From an uncultured Collinsella sp. (GTDB taxonomy: Bacteria > Actinomycetota > Coriobacteriia > Coriobacteriales > Coriobacteriaceae): a stretch of DNA of 40,980 bases. The stretch is taken from positions 1-40,980 of the forward strand of contig CABRFG010000006.1 of NCBI GenBank assembly GCA_902470095.1. The letters run 5' to 3'. Position 1 is the stretch's first letter; every line of letters starts with the position of its first letter. This document shows, piece after piece, positions 24,881 to 31,803 of this stretch. The notes beneath the pieces were generated by a model, which saw nothing but the letters and a program-made list of their open reading frames with translations, was not told the DNA's origin and did no database searches. A program made the position numbers and the translations under genes.

Positions 24881-25035
24881 AAGAAGGCCTTTCAGCTGTA
24901 ATTGCATCAATGTCTGTATGGTACCCCGTTACATGGCTGGGATACCGGACGCATCGATGAACGTGCGGGTTTGTCCTTTGGTCAGGGCCGAGACAGGTAC
25001 TTGCGAGCAAAAGCAGTTGTTCGAAAGGATGGGCA

Positions 25036-25917
25036 ATGGAATACGCTCTCTCCAACGATTCGATTTCTATTAAGGTGTCCACGGCTGGTGGTTCGTTTAC
25101 CTCGATCGAGGCCGGAGGTCGCGAGTATTTGTGGCAGGGCGATCCCGCAGTGTGGTCCGGCCAGGCACCGATTTGCTTCCCGATTTGCGGAGGCTTGCGC
25201 GACAACAATGCCATGACGTTTGCCGGGCATCACGTGAAGCTCGCCCGCCACGGGTTTGCGCGCAAGCAAGAGTGGAAGCTGCTGAGCCAGAGCGAGAACG
25301 AGCTGGCGATGTGCCTGGCTTCGGAGGATAACGCCGCGCTGCTGAGCGATTATCCGTATCCGTTTAAGCTTGTCGCCCGCTATACGCTCGAGGACGCTAC
25401 CGTGCGCGTTTCCTACGAGGTCACCAACGAGGGCACCGAGGACATGCCGTTCTTTATCGGCGGTCATCCCGGCTTTAGGTGTCCGCTCGATGAGGGCGAG
25501 GCCTATACGGACTACGAGCTGCGCTTTGAGAAGGACGAGGCTGCTGAGCTTTGCACTGCCGTCCCTTCGACTGGCTTGATTGACGTGGCAAACCGCTCCA
25601 AGAACCCCATGGTGGGAAAGACGCTGCCCCTGTCGCACGAGCTCTTCGATTTTGCGGAGACCATCTTTGACGTGCTCGAGAGCCGCCAGGTCACGCTTTC
25701 TAAGAAGGGGGAGGACAAGGGCGTCCGCCTGAGCTTTGAGGGCTTCCCGTATCTCATTGTGTGGAGTAAGCCCGAGGGCGATTTTGTGGCAGTTGAACCC
25801 TGGGGTGGCCTCTCGACCTGTTCCGATGAGGACGACGTACTTGAGCATAAGCGCGGCTGCCTTGTCGCCAAGCCCAAGGAGACCGTCGTTCGCTCGTTCA
25901 CGATTGAGATTCTGTAA
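25036..25917 (+). CDS. lacX: Aldose 1-epimerase-like protein (LacX type)
   Basis: 293 residues. Galactose mutarotase-like fold: FPICGGLRDN near the start, HGFARKQEW with the conserved His-Gly-Phe-Ala, FFIGGHPGFRCP, and VAVEPWGGL at the end. This matches the LacX/YeaD subfamily found beside lactose or tagatose operons and probably interconverts anomers of a hexose or hexose phosphate. lacC follows after 59 bases on the same strand. Confidence 0.8.
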   Translation: MEYALSNDSISIKVSTAGGSFTSIEAGGREYLWQGDPAVWSGQAPICFPICGGLRDNNAMTFAGHHVKLARHGFARKQEWKLLSQSENELAMCLASEDNAALLSDYPYPFKLVARYTLEDATVRVSYEVTNEGTEDMPFFIGGHPGFRCPLDEGEAYTDYELRFEKDEAAELCTAVPSTGLIDVANRSKNPMVGKTLPLSHELFDFAETIFDVLESRQVTLSKKGEDKGVRLSFEGFPYLIVWSKPEGDFVAVEPWGGLSTCSDEDDVLEHKRGCLVAKPKETVVRSFTIEIL

Positions 25918-25976
25918 TTCCGTTTTGTCGACTCGTATCGCGAGGCACAAGGAGCCTGCGAGATAAGGAGCTAAAA

Positions 25977-26912
25977 ATGATCCTCACCGTTACGATGAAC
26001 CCGTCTGTCGATACGCGCTATCAGCTCGATGAGCTCATTATCGACGACGTTAACCGTGTGACGCCCGAAAAGACCGCTGGCGGCAAGGGCCTCAACGTGG
26101 CCCGTGTGCTGGGTCAGCTGGGCGACGACGTTGTGGCGACCGGTCTGCTCGGTGGCCACATGGGCGCCTACATGGCTGAGCTCATGGATGCCAACGGCAT
26201 TAATAACGACTTTGTGCCCATCAAGGGCGAGACTCGCATTTGCCTCAACATCCTCCACGCCGGCAACCAGACTGAGCTGCTCGAGAGTGGCCCGACAATT
26301 GCCCCCGAGGAGCTCGATGCCTTTACCGCCAAGTTTACTGAGCTTGCGGGCAAGGCCGACGTCGTCACCATTTCGGGTTCTCTGCCCCGTGGTGTCGAGG
26401 CAGACTACTATGCCAAGATCACGGGCATTGCCGAGAACGCCGGAGCCAAGGTGCTGCTCGATACCTCGGGTGCTTCGCTCGAGGCCGCCCTTAAGTCCGA
26501 AATTAAGCCCGAGCTGGTCAAGCCTAACCTGACCGAGATCAACGGCCTTCTGGGCACGAGCTTTACCACCGACGATGTGGACGAGCTCCGCGCCGCGCTC
26601 GCCTCTGATGCCCGCTTCTCCGATATCCCCTGGGTCGTCGTGTCCATGGGCGCTGCCGGCTCCGTTGGCTTCCACAATGGCCGTGCGTTCCGCGCAAAGA
26701 CGCCCGATATCCCTGCCGTTAACGCCACGGGCTCTGGTGACTCCACTATCGCTGGCTTCGCGCATGCCATTGCTGCTGGCGCAGACGACGAGACGGTGCT
26801 GCGTACCGCCAACACCTGCGGCAAGCTCAATGCCATGGATCCCATGACTGGCCATCTGGTCATGGACCGTTGGGACGAGGTCTACAACGGCGTTGTCGTG
26901 ACCGAGCTGTAA
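25977..26912 (+). CDS. lacC: PfkB-family tagatose-6-phosphate/1-phosphofructokinase
   Basis: 311 residues. ILTVTMNPSVDTRYQLD and GGKGLNVARVLGQLG are the N-terminal signatures of the LacC/FruK group, and NATGSGDSTIAGF holds the catalytic Asp of the second PfkB motif. It would phosphorylate tagatose-6-P to tagatose-1,6-bisphosphate, the step after AgaS and after LacG plus LacAB. FruK activity cannot be excluded, but fruA is absent. AAGGAG is well placed. Confidence 0.87.
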   Translation: MILTVTMNPSVDTRYQLDELIIDDVNRVTPEKTAGGKGLNVARVLGQLGDDVVATGLLGGHMGAYMAELMDANGINNDFVPIKGETRICLNILHAGNQTELLESGPTIAPEELDAFTAKFTELAGKADVVTISGSLPRGVEADYYAKITGIAENAGAKVLLDTSGASLEAALKSEIKPELVKPNLTEINGLLGTSFTTDDVDELRAALASDARFSDIPWVVVSMGAAGSVGFHNGRAFRAKTPDIPAVNATGSGDSTIAGFAHAIAAGADDETVLRTANTCGKLNAMDPMTGHLVMDRWDEVYNGVVVTEL

Positions 26913-26954
26913 GGGCTTGGGCGTCGGCCCCGGCATCGCTTGCTAGCTCCTGTC

Positions 26955-27077
26955 GACGATAAGTGCAGTAGCATTATGCCGGAGCGCGACGCTGACACAG
27001 TCGTGTTCAATCCCGACCTTACCCTGGTCGAGACGTATGTGGGCGGCAACAGCGTCGGTAATGCGTTTACCGAGTAG
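26955..27077 (+). pseudogene. nagA: 3' remnant of a second nagA
   Basis: Forty in-frame codons ending in TAG translate to DDKCSSIMPERDADTVVFNP then LTLVETYVGGNSVGNAFTE. This parallels the last forty codons of the intact nagA (EDKCGSIMPGRDADFVVF..., LTLVETYVGGQSVGNAFTE). DNA similarity starts near 26954. It indicates loss of a nagA paralogue between lacC and the YhcH gene. Confidence 0.85.
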
Positions 27078-27109
27078 CCGCCAAAGAAACGATCCGAGAG
27101 GGGATTTAG

Positions 27110-27583
27110 ATGATTTACGGTGCATTGGGCGATATCGAGGAGTACCGCGGAATGCTCAAGGGCCTCGACGTGCTGATCGACTGGCTCGAGGAGAACGATC
27201 CGGCGCAGCTCGAGGTCGGCAGCCATCCGATTCTGGGCGACAAGGTCTATGCGAACGTCATGGCTCCCACGACGCGTCCCGAGGCCGAGGCTCACTATGA
27301 GACGCATCAGCGCTATCACGACCTGCAGATCGATGTCGAGGGTCGCGAGGCCTTTAAGGTTGCCACGGGCAGCCTGACGCTGGTCCAGGAGTTTGACGAG
27401 AAGGACGACTACGACCTGGTCGATTCAGACGCCTCGATTGCCGGCGATCTTGCCGACGACAAGTTCGCGCTGTTCGTTGCCGGCGAGCCTCACATGCCCA
27501 CGCTCGAGTTCCCGGGCGATGGCGCGCAGCCGGTCAAGAAGATCTGCTTTAAGCTGCTTGCAGATGCTTACTGGGAGGAGTAA
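27110..27583 (+). CDS. YhcH/YjgK/YiaL (TabA) family protein
   Basis: 157 residues, the full length for the family. The cupin-like fold is marked by HYETHQRYHDLQIDVEGREAF and KFALFVAGEPHMPT; the His and Glu residues bind metal. Relatives such as NanQ are thought to assist sugar anomerisation in sialic-acid and amino-sugar catabolism. It follows the nagA remnant by 32 bases, so it once stood directly behind a nagA copy. Confidence 0.87.
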   Translation: MIYGALGDIEEYRGMLKGLDVLIDWLEENDPAQLEVGSHPILGDKVYANVMAPTTRPEAEAHYETHQRYHDLQIDVEGREAFKVATGSLTLVQEFDEKDDYDLVDSDASIAGDLADDKFALFVAGEPHMPTLEFPGDGAQPVKKICFKLLADAYWEE

Positions 27584-27641
27584 CGCGCTGCTCGGCTGAG
27601 CTGTTCGTATGCTGGCGTGATTCCATTGAGGAGCGCGCCTG

Positions 27642-27692
27642 AGCCCCGTTAATCGCGGTTCCCTTGGGGATTGCGGTTGGCGGGGCTTTTTT
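27642..27692 (+). terminator. Terminator after the YhcH-family gene
   Basis: AGCCCCG/CGGGGCT outer stem, with an imperfect GU-rich inner extension, and TTTTTT. Confidence 0.75.
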
Positions 27693-27754
27693 GTTGAGTA
27701 GGGGAGTTGAGGCCGTTACGATACGTGGATTGGCACGCACGCACTCAAAATCGG

Positions 27755-27781
27755 CAACAAAAAAGCCGCCCGAAGGCGGCT
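27755..27781 (-). terminator. Terminator of tRNA-Thr
   Basis: Read on the - strand, AGCCGCC-TTCG-GGCGGCT followed by a T-run, 11 bases beyond the CCA end. Confidence 0.85.
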
Positions 27782-27792
27782 ATCTTGTGCAA

Positions 27793-27868
27793 TGGAGCCA
27801 GCGACCGGGCTCGAACCGGTGACCCCCGCTTTACGAGAGCGGTGCTCTACCAACTGAGCTACGCTGGC
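27793..27868 (-). tRNA. tRNA-Thr (anticodon CGT)
   Basis: The complement folds as a cloverleaf: acceptor GCCAGCG/CGCTGGC, D-arm GCTCAGTTGGTAGAGC, anticodon stem CCGCT/AGCGG with loop CTCGTAA (anticodon CGT, decodes ACG), TPsiC loop GGTTCGAGCCC, and an encoded CCA at 27793-27795. No integrase or att duplication is nearby. Confidence 0.97.
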
Positions 27869-28025
27869 GGCCATGTGGTGGCGCAACTGAGGCGTCAACG
27901 GCTGTCTATGATACGGGACATCGCACATCCGCGCAAGTGCTCTGACGGCTTTTCTCACTTTAAATGCACTAATATTGGAGACGTGATGTCCCGCTCGTAT
28001 GGGTCTCAAACAGAATGGGGCAGCC

Positions 28026-28520
28026 ATGGCTCAACCCAAGATCCTTCTCACGCGTATCGATGACCGTTTCATTTACGGGCAAGACGTTGCGCTGTGGAAC
28101 GAAGCCGTGGGTTCCAACCTTGTTTTAATCGTCAACGATGAGATCGCGGCGGATTCGCGCCAATGGGCACCCATGAGGGTGGCGGCGCCGGAAGGCGTTT
28201 GGACGCGGTTTTTCTCGGTGCAAAGGACCATCGACATCATTCGCACCGCGACACCGCGTCAATGGATTCTGATCATGGTGGCCTCACCCGCCGATGCGCT
28301 CGCACTGGTTAAGGGTGGTGTGCCGATCACCAAGATCAGCATTGGCCATATGCAGGCAGGGGAGGGCAGGCACCCCATAACGCCCGCAGTCGCCGTAGAC
28401 GGCGCAGATGTCGCCTCCCTCAAAGAGCTGCAAAAGCTCGGAGTAGAGCTGGAAATCCGCTATCTCCCAAGCTCCAATCCCGACCCCATCCAACGAGTCA
28501 TTGGGGACGTTCTTAAATGA
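28026..28520 (+). CDS. Orphan PTS EIIB-Man paralogue lacking the catalytic His
   Basis: 164 residues from ATG 28026. Clearly homologous to agaV through its length (KILLTRIDDRF, RTIDIIRTATPRQWILIM, VKGGVPITKISIGHM, LGVELEIRYLP). The active-site segment RLVHGQV has become RFIYGQD: Tyr17 replaces the phospho-accepting His17, so normal phosphotransfer is not expected. No IIA, IIC or IID gene is near. The last residues (VIGDVLK, stop) lie in the left arm of a palindromic repeat. It may be a regulatory pseudo-enzyme or an ageing duplicate, although the frame is intact. Confidence 0.85.
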   Translation: MAQPKILLTRIDDRFIYGQDVALWNEAVGSNLVLIVNDEIAADSRQWAPMRVAAPEGVWTRFFSVQRTIDIIRTATPRQWILIMVASPADALALVKGGVPITKISIGHMQAGEGRHPITPAVAVDGADVASLKELQKLGVELEIRYLPSSNPDPIQRVIGDVLK

Positions 28521-28675
28521 CTAGTCAAACGGGACACCCTTGGCACTTGGGGACGTTCCTTATGTGCCGGCCTTTTAGGAACGTCCCCAAGTGCCGGCAG
28601 ATTGGGACAGTCTTTCTTGCCAAACGTTAAAGACTGTCCCCAACGACTAGTCATTTAAGAACGTCCCCAATGACT
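28496..28675. repeat. Nested palindromic repeat cluster
   Basis: Outer perfect 31-bp arms at 28496-28526 and 28645-28675 (core CATTGGGGACGTTCTTAAA) enclose two more hairpins. One has 19-bp arms at 28542-28560/28577-28595, related to the repeat at 2079-2136. The other has GGGACAGTCTTT arms at 28604-28615/28629-28640. All share a GGGAC core. The cluster lies between convergent genes and overlaps the 3' end of the IIB paralogue. Confidence 0.85.
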
Positions 28676-28685
28676 AGGTAGCAAA

Positions 28686-28715
28686 GCGCCCGTCGGCAGT
28701 GGTGCCGGCGGGCGT
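28686..28715 (-). terminator. Possible terminator of galM
   Basis: On the - strand ACGCCCGCCGGCA pairs with TGCCGACGGGCGC, then CTTTGC. The T tract is weak. Confidence 0.5.
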
Positions 28716-28742
28716 TGCTGTGCAATATGTTGCATTGTGGGC

Positions 28743-29795
28743 TTAGTGCCTCATAAAGTGGTATTCGATCACATTGCTATAGGGGTGACCCGGGCCCACA
28801 ATGCCCTGCGGGAACAACGGCTGGTGCGGCGTGTCGGGGTACATCTCGGCCTCGAGGGCAAAGCCGGCGCCCCAGCCATAGTTAGCATCGTCCTTAGCGT
28901 GCTCGTCGCCCAGCCAGTTGCCGGTGTAGAGCTGCACGCCCGGGGCGGTGGTGTAGTAGTCCAGCTCACGACCGGTCCACATCTCCTCGACGTGCATCGC
29001 GCGGCGCAGATTACGGCCGTACTGATAGCCATCGATGCACAGACAGTGATCGTAGCCACGGGCCTGCTTAATCTGCGGGTCATCGGCTTCCATGCCAGGA
29101 GCGACAGGGCGCAGCTCGCGGAAGTCAAACGGCGTGCCCTCGACCGGAGCAATCTCGCCGGTGGGGATGTTCTGCTCGTTGATGGGCAGGTAGTGGGCAG
29201 CGTTGGCAACAAAGAAGTGCTCACAGTCCATGCCGGCGTTATGACCGGCAAGGTTAAAGTACGTGTGGTTGGTCATGGACACGTAGGTGGCGCGGTCGCT
29301 CTCGCAGCCATACTCGATGCGGAAGACGCCGGTGCGTGTAACGGTAAACACGGCCGTAAAGGTGCGGTTGCCGGGGAGACCCAGCTCGCCATCCTCAAGC
29401 GAGGTGGTCATGCGCACGGCGTTGTGGACCTCGTCGAGTTCAACATCCCATACGCGCTTGTGCAGACCATGCTCAAGATCGCTGTGCAGGTTGTTGACGC
29501 CTTCGTTGGCCGGCATATGCCAGTCCGTGCCGGCGATGGTGATCGTGGCGCCCGCGGTGCGGTTTGCCACGGGGCCGATGGTCGCGCCAAAGCAGGCGGG
29601 GTTGTCAAAGTAATCCTCGAGCTTATCGAAGCCCAGCACCACATCGCGCACGTTGTCGGGAATGTCGGGCACATCGATACCAAGCACGGTGGCGCCATAG
29701 TCCATAATGCGAACGCAGATCTCGGGCCCGTTGAGGGTGTAACGATGAACGGGGGTACCGCACGGCGCGGTGCCGAAAAGCTCGGAAGTGATCAT
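28743..29795 (-). CDS. galM: Aldose 1-epimerase (galactose mutarotase)
   Basis: 350 residues from ATG 29795 (AGGAA upstream); a start 60 bases earlier has no site. Interconverts alpha- and beta-anomers of galactose or glucose. Signatures: ATIGPVANRTAGA, NNLHSD, SMTNHTYFNLAGH (catalytic His) and the Glu-bearing FALEAEMYPDTPHQP. Distinct from the LacX-type protein at 25036. It is divergent from the DeoR regulator, separated by about 205 bases. Confidence 0.93.
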   Translation of the reverse strand: MITSELFGTAPCGTPVHRYTLNGPEICVRIMDYGATVLGIDVPDIPDNVRDVVLGFDKLEDYFDNPACFGATIGPVANRTAGATITIAGTDWHMPANEGVNNLHSDLEHGLHKRVWDVELDEVHNAVRMTTSLEDGELGLPGNRTFTAVFTVTRTGVFRIEYGCESDRATYVSMTNHTYFNLAGHNAGMDCEHFFVANAAHYLPINEQNIPTGEIAPVEGTPFDFRELRPVAPGMEADDPQIKQARGYDHCLCIDGYQYGRNLRRAMHVEEMWTGRELDYYTTAPGVQLYTGNWLGDEHAKDDANYGWGAGFALEAEMYPDTPHQPLFPQGIVGPGHPYSNVIEYHFMRH

Positions 29796-29940
29796 TTGGT
29801 TCCTAACATCGAGGTATTTCCGACAAACTGTAGCGCGAACAGGCGAGATTATCACTACACCCCACTAAAGCAGGGGGTATTTTTCTCAAAAAAGTGATGA
29901 TTGGAGCTGTGCGGGCGTTCATTTCTGACGCGCGCGAGTC

Positions 29941-29949
29941 TGATACAAT
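29941..29949 (+). promoter_or_regulatory. Extended -10 promoter of the DeoR gene
   Basis: TGA-TACAAT with a weak TTTCTG 16 bp upstream, about 50 bases before the GTG start. Confidence 0.45.
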
Positions 29950-30000
29950 TTGTTCGTTATTGTTTGAATTGACGTGAGCGTGGAACAGCGAGGACTCATC

Positions 30001-30765
30001 GTGATTAAAGCGGAGCGACAGGATAAGGTTCGGCAGCTGCTCGAGGAACAGGGAACGGTCTCGGTCAAGGAGATTTCGGATGCGTTAGGTGTCTCGGATA
30101 TGACGATCCGCCGTGACCTTGAGGAGCTTGCGAGCCTGGGCGAGATCGAGCGCGTGCACGGCGGAGCCCGCAGTGCGCAGGGCCGTCCACACGCTATGCT
30201 GCGCCATGAGTATTCGCACAGCGAAAAGCGCACGAAGCATGCCGAGGAAAAGTTGCAGATTGCGCGCCGTTCTGTGGAGCTTATCGAGGAAGGCTCGACC
30301 ATCTTTTTGGGCACGGGCACCACGGTTGAGCAGATGGCCTCGATGCTGCCGGCGTTTCGCCTGCGCATTGTGACCAATTCGCTTTCGGTGTTTAACCTGC
30401 TCGAGGCGCGCGAAGACTGCGAACTGTGCCTGGTGGGCGGCGTGTACCGCCGCCGCACTGCCGCCTTTGTGGGCCCCACGGCCGAGGACACCTTGCGCGC
30501 ACTGGGGATCGACGCAGCCTTTATCGGCGCAAACGGCATTTTGGACGGCGACGTGTCTACGTCTAACATGGAAGAGGGCCGCATCCAGCAGCTCGCCTTT
30601 AGCAAGGCCGACTCGCGCTATCTGATCGCCGACTCCAGCAAGATCGGCAAGCGCGACTTCTACACCTTCTGTCGTCTGGACAATTTGGACGCCGTGGTGT
30701 GCGAGCCGAGTATCGCCGCCGAGGATCGCGCCGCCATCGAGGAGCATACGCAGGTCATCTGCTAA
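30001..30765 (+). CDS. DeoR-family transcriptional regulator
   Basis: 254 residues from GTG 30001, which gives the usual N-terminus (IKAERQDKVRQLLEEQG) and has GAGGA upstream; GTG 29974 is an alternative. The winged helix (SVKEISDALGVSDMTIRRDLEELASLGEIERVHGGA) is followed by a sugar-phosphate-binding domain with IFLGTGTTVEQMA and LIADSSKIGKRDFY. DeoR proteins such as LacR, AgaR and FruR bind phosphorylated sugars; the ligand here is unknown. Divergent galM is one candidate target. Confidence 0.9.
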   Translation: MIKAERQDKVRQLLEEQGTVSVKEISDALGVSDMTIRRDLEELASLGEIERVHGGARSAQGRPHAMLRHEYSHSEKRTKHAEEKLQIARRSVELIEEGSTIFLGTGTTVEQMASMLPAFRLRIVTNSLSVFNLLEAREDCELCLVGGVYRRRTAAFVGPTAEDTLRALGIDAAFIGANGILDGDVSTSNMEEGRIQQLAFSKADSRYLIADSSKIGKRDFYTFCRLDNLDAVVCEPSIAAEDRAAIEEHTQVIC

Positions 30766-30863
30766 CTAACGCTGCAGGCGATACTTCTGCCCCCTGTCGG
30801 CGCGGGGATTACCGCTTCACGTTGACGCGCAAATGTGCTCGGGCCAAGTATTCAGCTTGTGGG

Positions 30864-31169
30864 TTAGACCAGGCGGGCGTAGTCCTGTGACTGATGAAAG
30901 ATGTGAGCGATATAGATTGTTTCGTGCTCAAACTTATAAAGGCACACGTAGTTGTTGACGGGAAACGATCGGTAATTACGTGCCGCCAGCTCTTGCATAT
31001 GCGAGAGGGGACGTAGGAGCGGCTGCTCGCGAAGCAGATCAAGCTGATATTCAAACTCAGCGACAAAATTGCCTGCTGCACGCGGATTCTTGAGGATTTG
31101 AGCAAGGTACCCGACGATACTCTCGTACTCATATCGCGCGCTTTTGAGTATAACGACGTTATAGGTCAT
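30864..31169 (-). CDS. RelE/ParE-family toxin
   Basis: 101 residues. YNVVILKSARYEYESIVGYLAQIL, then NPRAAGNFVAEFEYQLDLL and RSFPVNNYVCLYKFEHETIYIAHIFHQSQDY, follow the RelE/ParE plan of N-terminal helices and a C-terminal strand set. Such toxins cut mRNA at the ribosome (RelE) or poison gyrase (ParE); which one cannot be told. Its ATG overlaps the antitoxin gene by 11 bases, the typical coupled order. Confidence 0.88.
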   Translation of the reverse strand: MTYNVVILKSARYEYESIVGYLAQILKNPRAAGNFVAEFEYQLDLLREQPLLRPLSHMQELAARNYRSFPVNNYVCLYKFEHETIYIAHIFHQSQDYARLV

Positions 31170-31425
31170 ATTTGTCTCGTATCGCGGTCGCGAAGGAGTC
31201 GTAGTCGCTGTAGTCGCCTTGCGATATTTCGTCTTCTGCCAACATCATACGAGACAGCAGTTTTGCCTTGGCGATTTCTTCTTGCATGAGGCGATACTGG
31301 TCGCTGCTGATGCAGTGCATGGCCTCGTAGCCGTTCTTAGTTACGGTGACGTCGCGCTCAGACTCAACAAGTGCGGTGAATGTGGCAGTGTCCTTCATGT
31401 CTCGGACGGGCACACAAGCGGACAT
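31159..31425 (-). CDS. Phd/YefM-like antitoxin
   Basis: 88 residues from ATG 31425, with AGGAGGT upstream; the longer in-frame start lacks a site. RDMKDTATFTALVESERDVTVTKNGYEAMHCISSDQY is a Phd/YefM-type DNA-binding fold, followed by a charged helix that would neutralise the toxin. First gene of the operon. Confidence 0.87.
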   Translation of the reverse strand: MSACVPVRDMKDTATFTALVESERDVTVTKNGYEAMHCISSDQYRLMQEEIAKAKLLSRMMLAEDEISQGDYSDYDSFATAIRDKYDL

Positions 31426-31439
31426 GGGTACCTCCTTTG

Positions 31440-31465
31440 CGTCGTGGCATAATTGTACCACGACG
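31440..31465 (-). promoter_or_regulatory. Toxin-antitoxin promoter and operator
   Basis: On the - strand an extended -10 (TGG-TACAAT, 31452-31457) lies between perfect 8-bp arms CGTCGTGG (31440-31447) and CCACGACG (31458-31465). This is a likely site for autorepression by the antitoxin complex. Confidence 0.65.
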
Positions 31466-31493
31466 TGTCCAAGCGACCGGTACCGTCGAATCG

Positions 31494-31709
31494 TCTCAAT
31501 CTGTAACAGTTGGGATCGAAAAACTCGGCTAGATGTTACAGATTGAGATTAAAGGGATTGACCTGTGGCTTTTGTCTCGATCTGTAACAGGTAGACGGTC
31601 GAAAGTGGGCTATGTGTTACAGATTGAGATATTTCTGCTCGGGCGTTCTGTTTGTCTTGATCTGTAACAGCTAGGGCCGAAAATCCCTGCTAGATGTTAC
31701 AGATCGAGA
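31494..31709. repeat. Array 1: three tandem 55-bp palindromic units
   Basis: Each unit has 15-bp arms (TCTCGATCTGTAACA and its complement) around a loop of exactly 25 bases. Units begin at 31494, 31575 and 31655, with 25-26 bases between units. Loops share T at position 3, an A-rich centre and usually CTA near the right arm, so the hairpin extends partly into the loop. Four more units form array 2 at 36384-36678. Confidence 0.9.
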
Positions 31710-31733
31710 TAAACGGCCCGCACGGGCTCACCA

Positions 31734-31781
31734 AAAACAAAAAGGCCGCATGCGAACCCGTGGAGGGATTCGCATGCGGCC
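31734..31781 (-). terminator. Terminator of lacG1
   Basis: Perfect arms GGCCGCATGCGAA/TTCGCATGCGGCC followed, on the - strand, by TTTTTGTTTTT. Confidence 0.9.
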
Positions 31782-31803
31782 GACAGGGGGTATGCGGCAA
31801 AAG

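Noticed and set aside
27793..27868. tRNA-Thr as an integration site for a mobile island
   Set aside because: No integrase and no direct repeat of the tRNA 3' end seen on either side.
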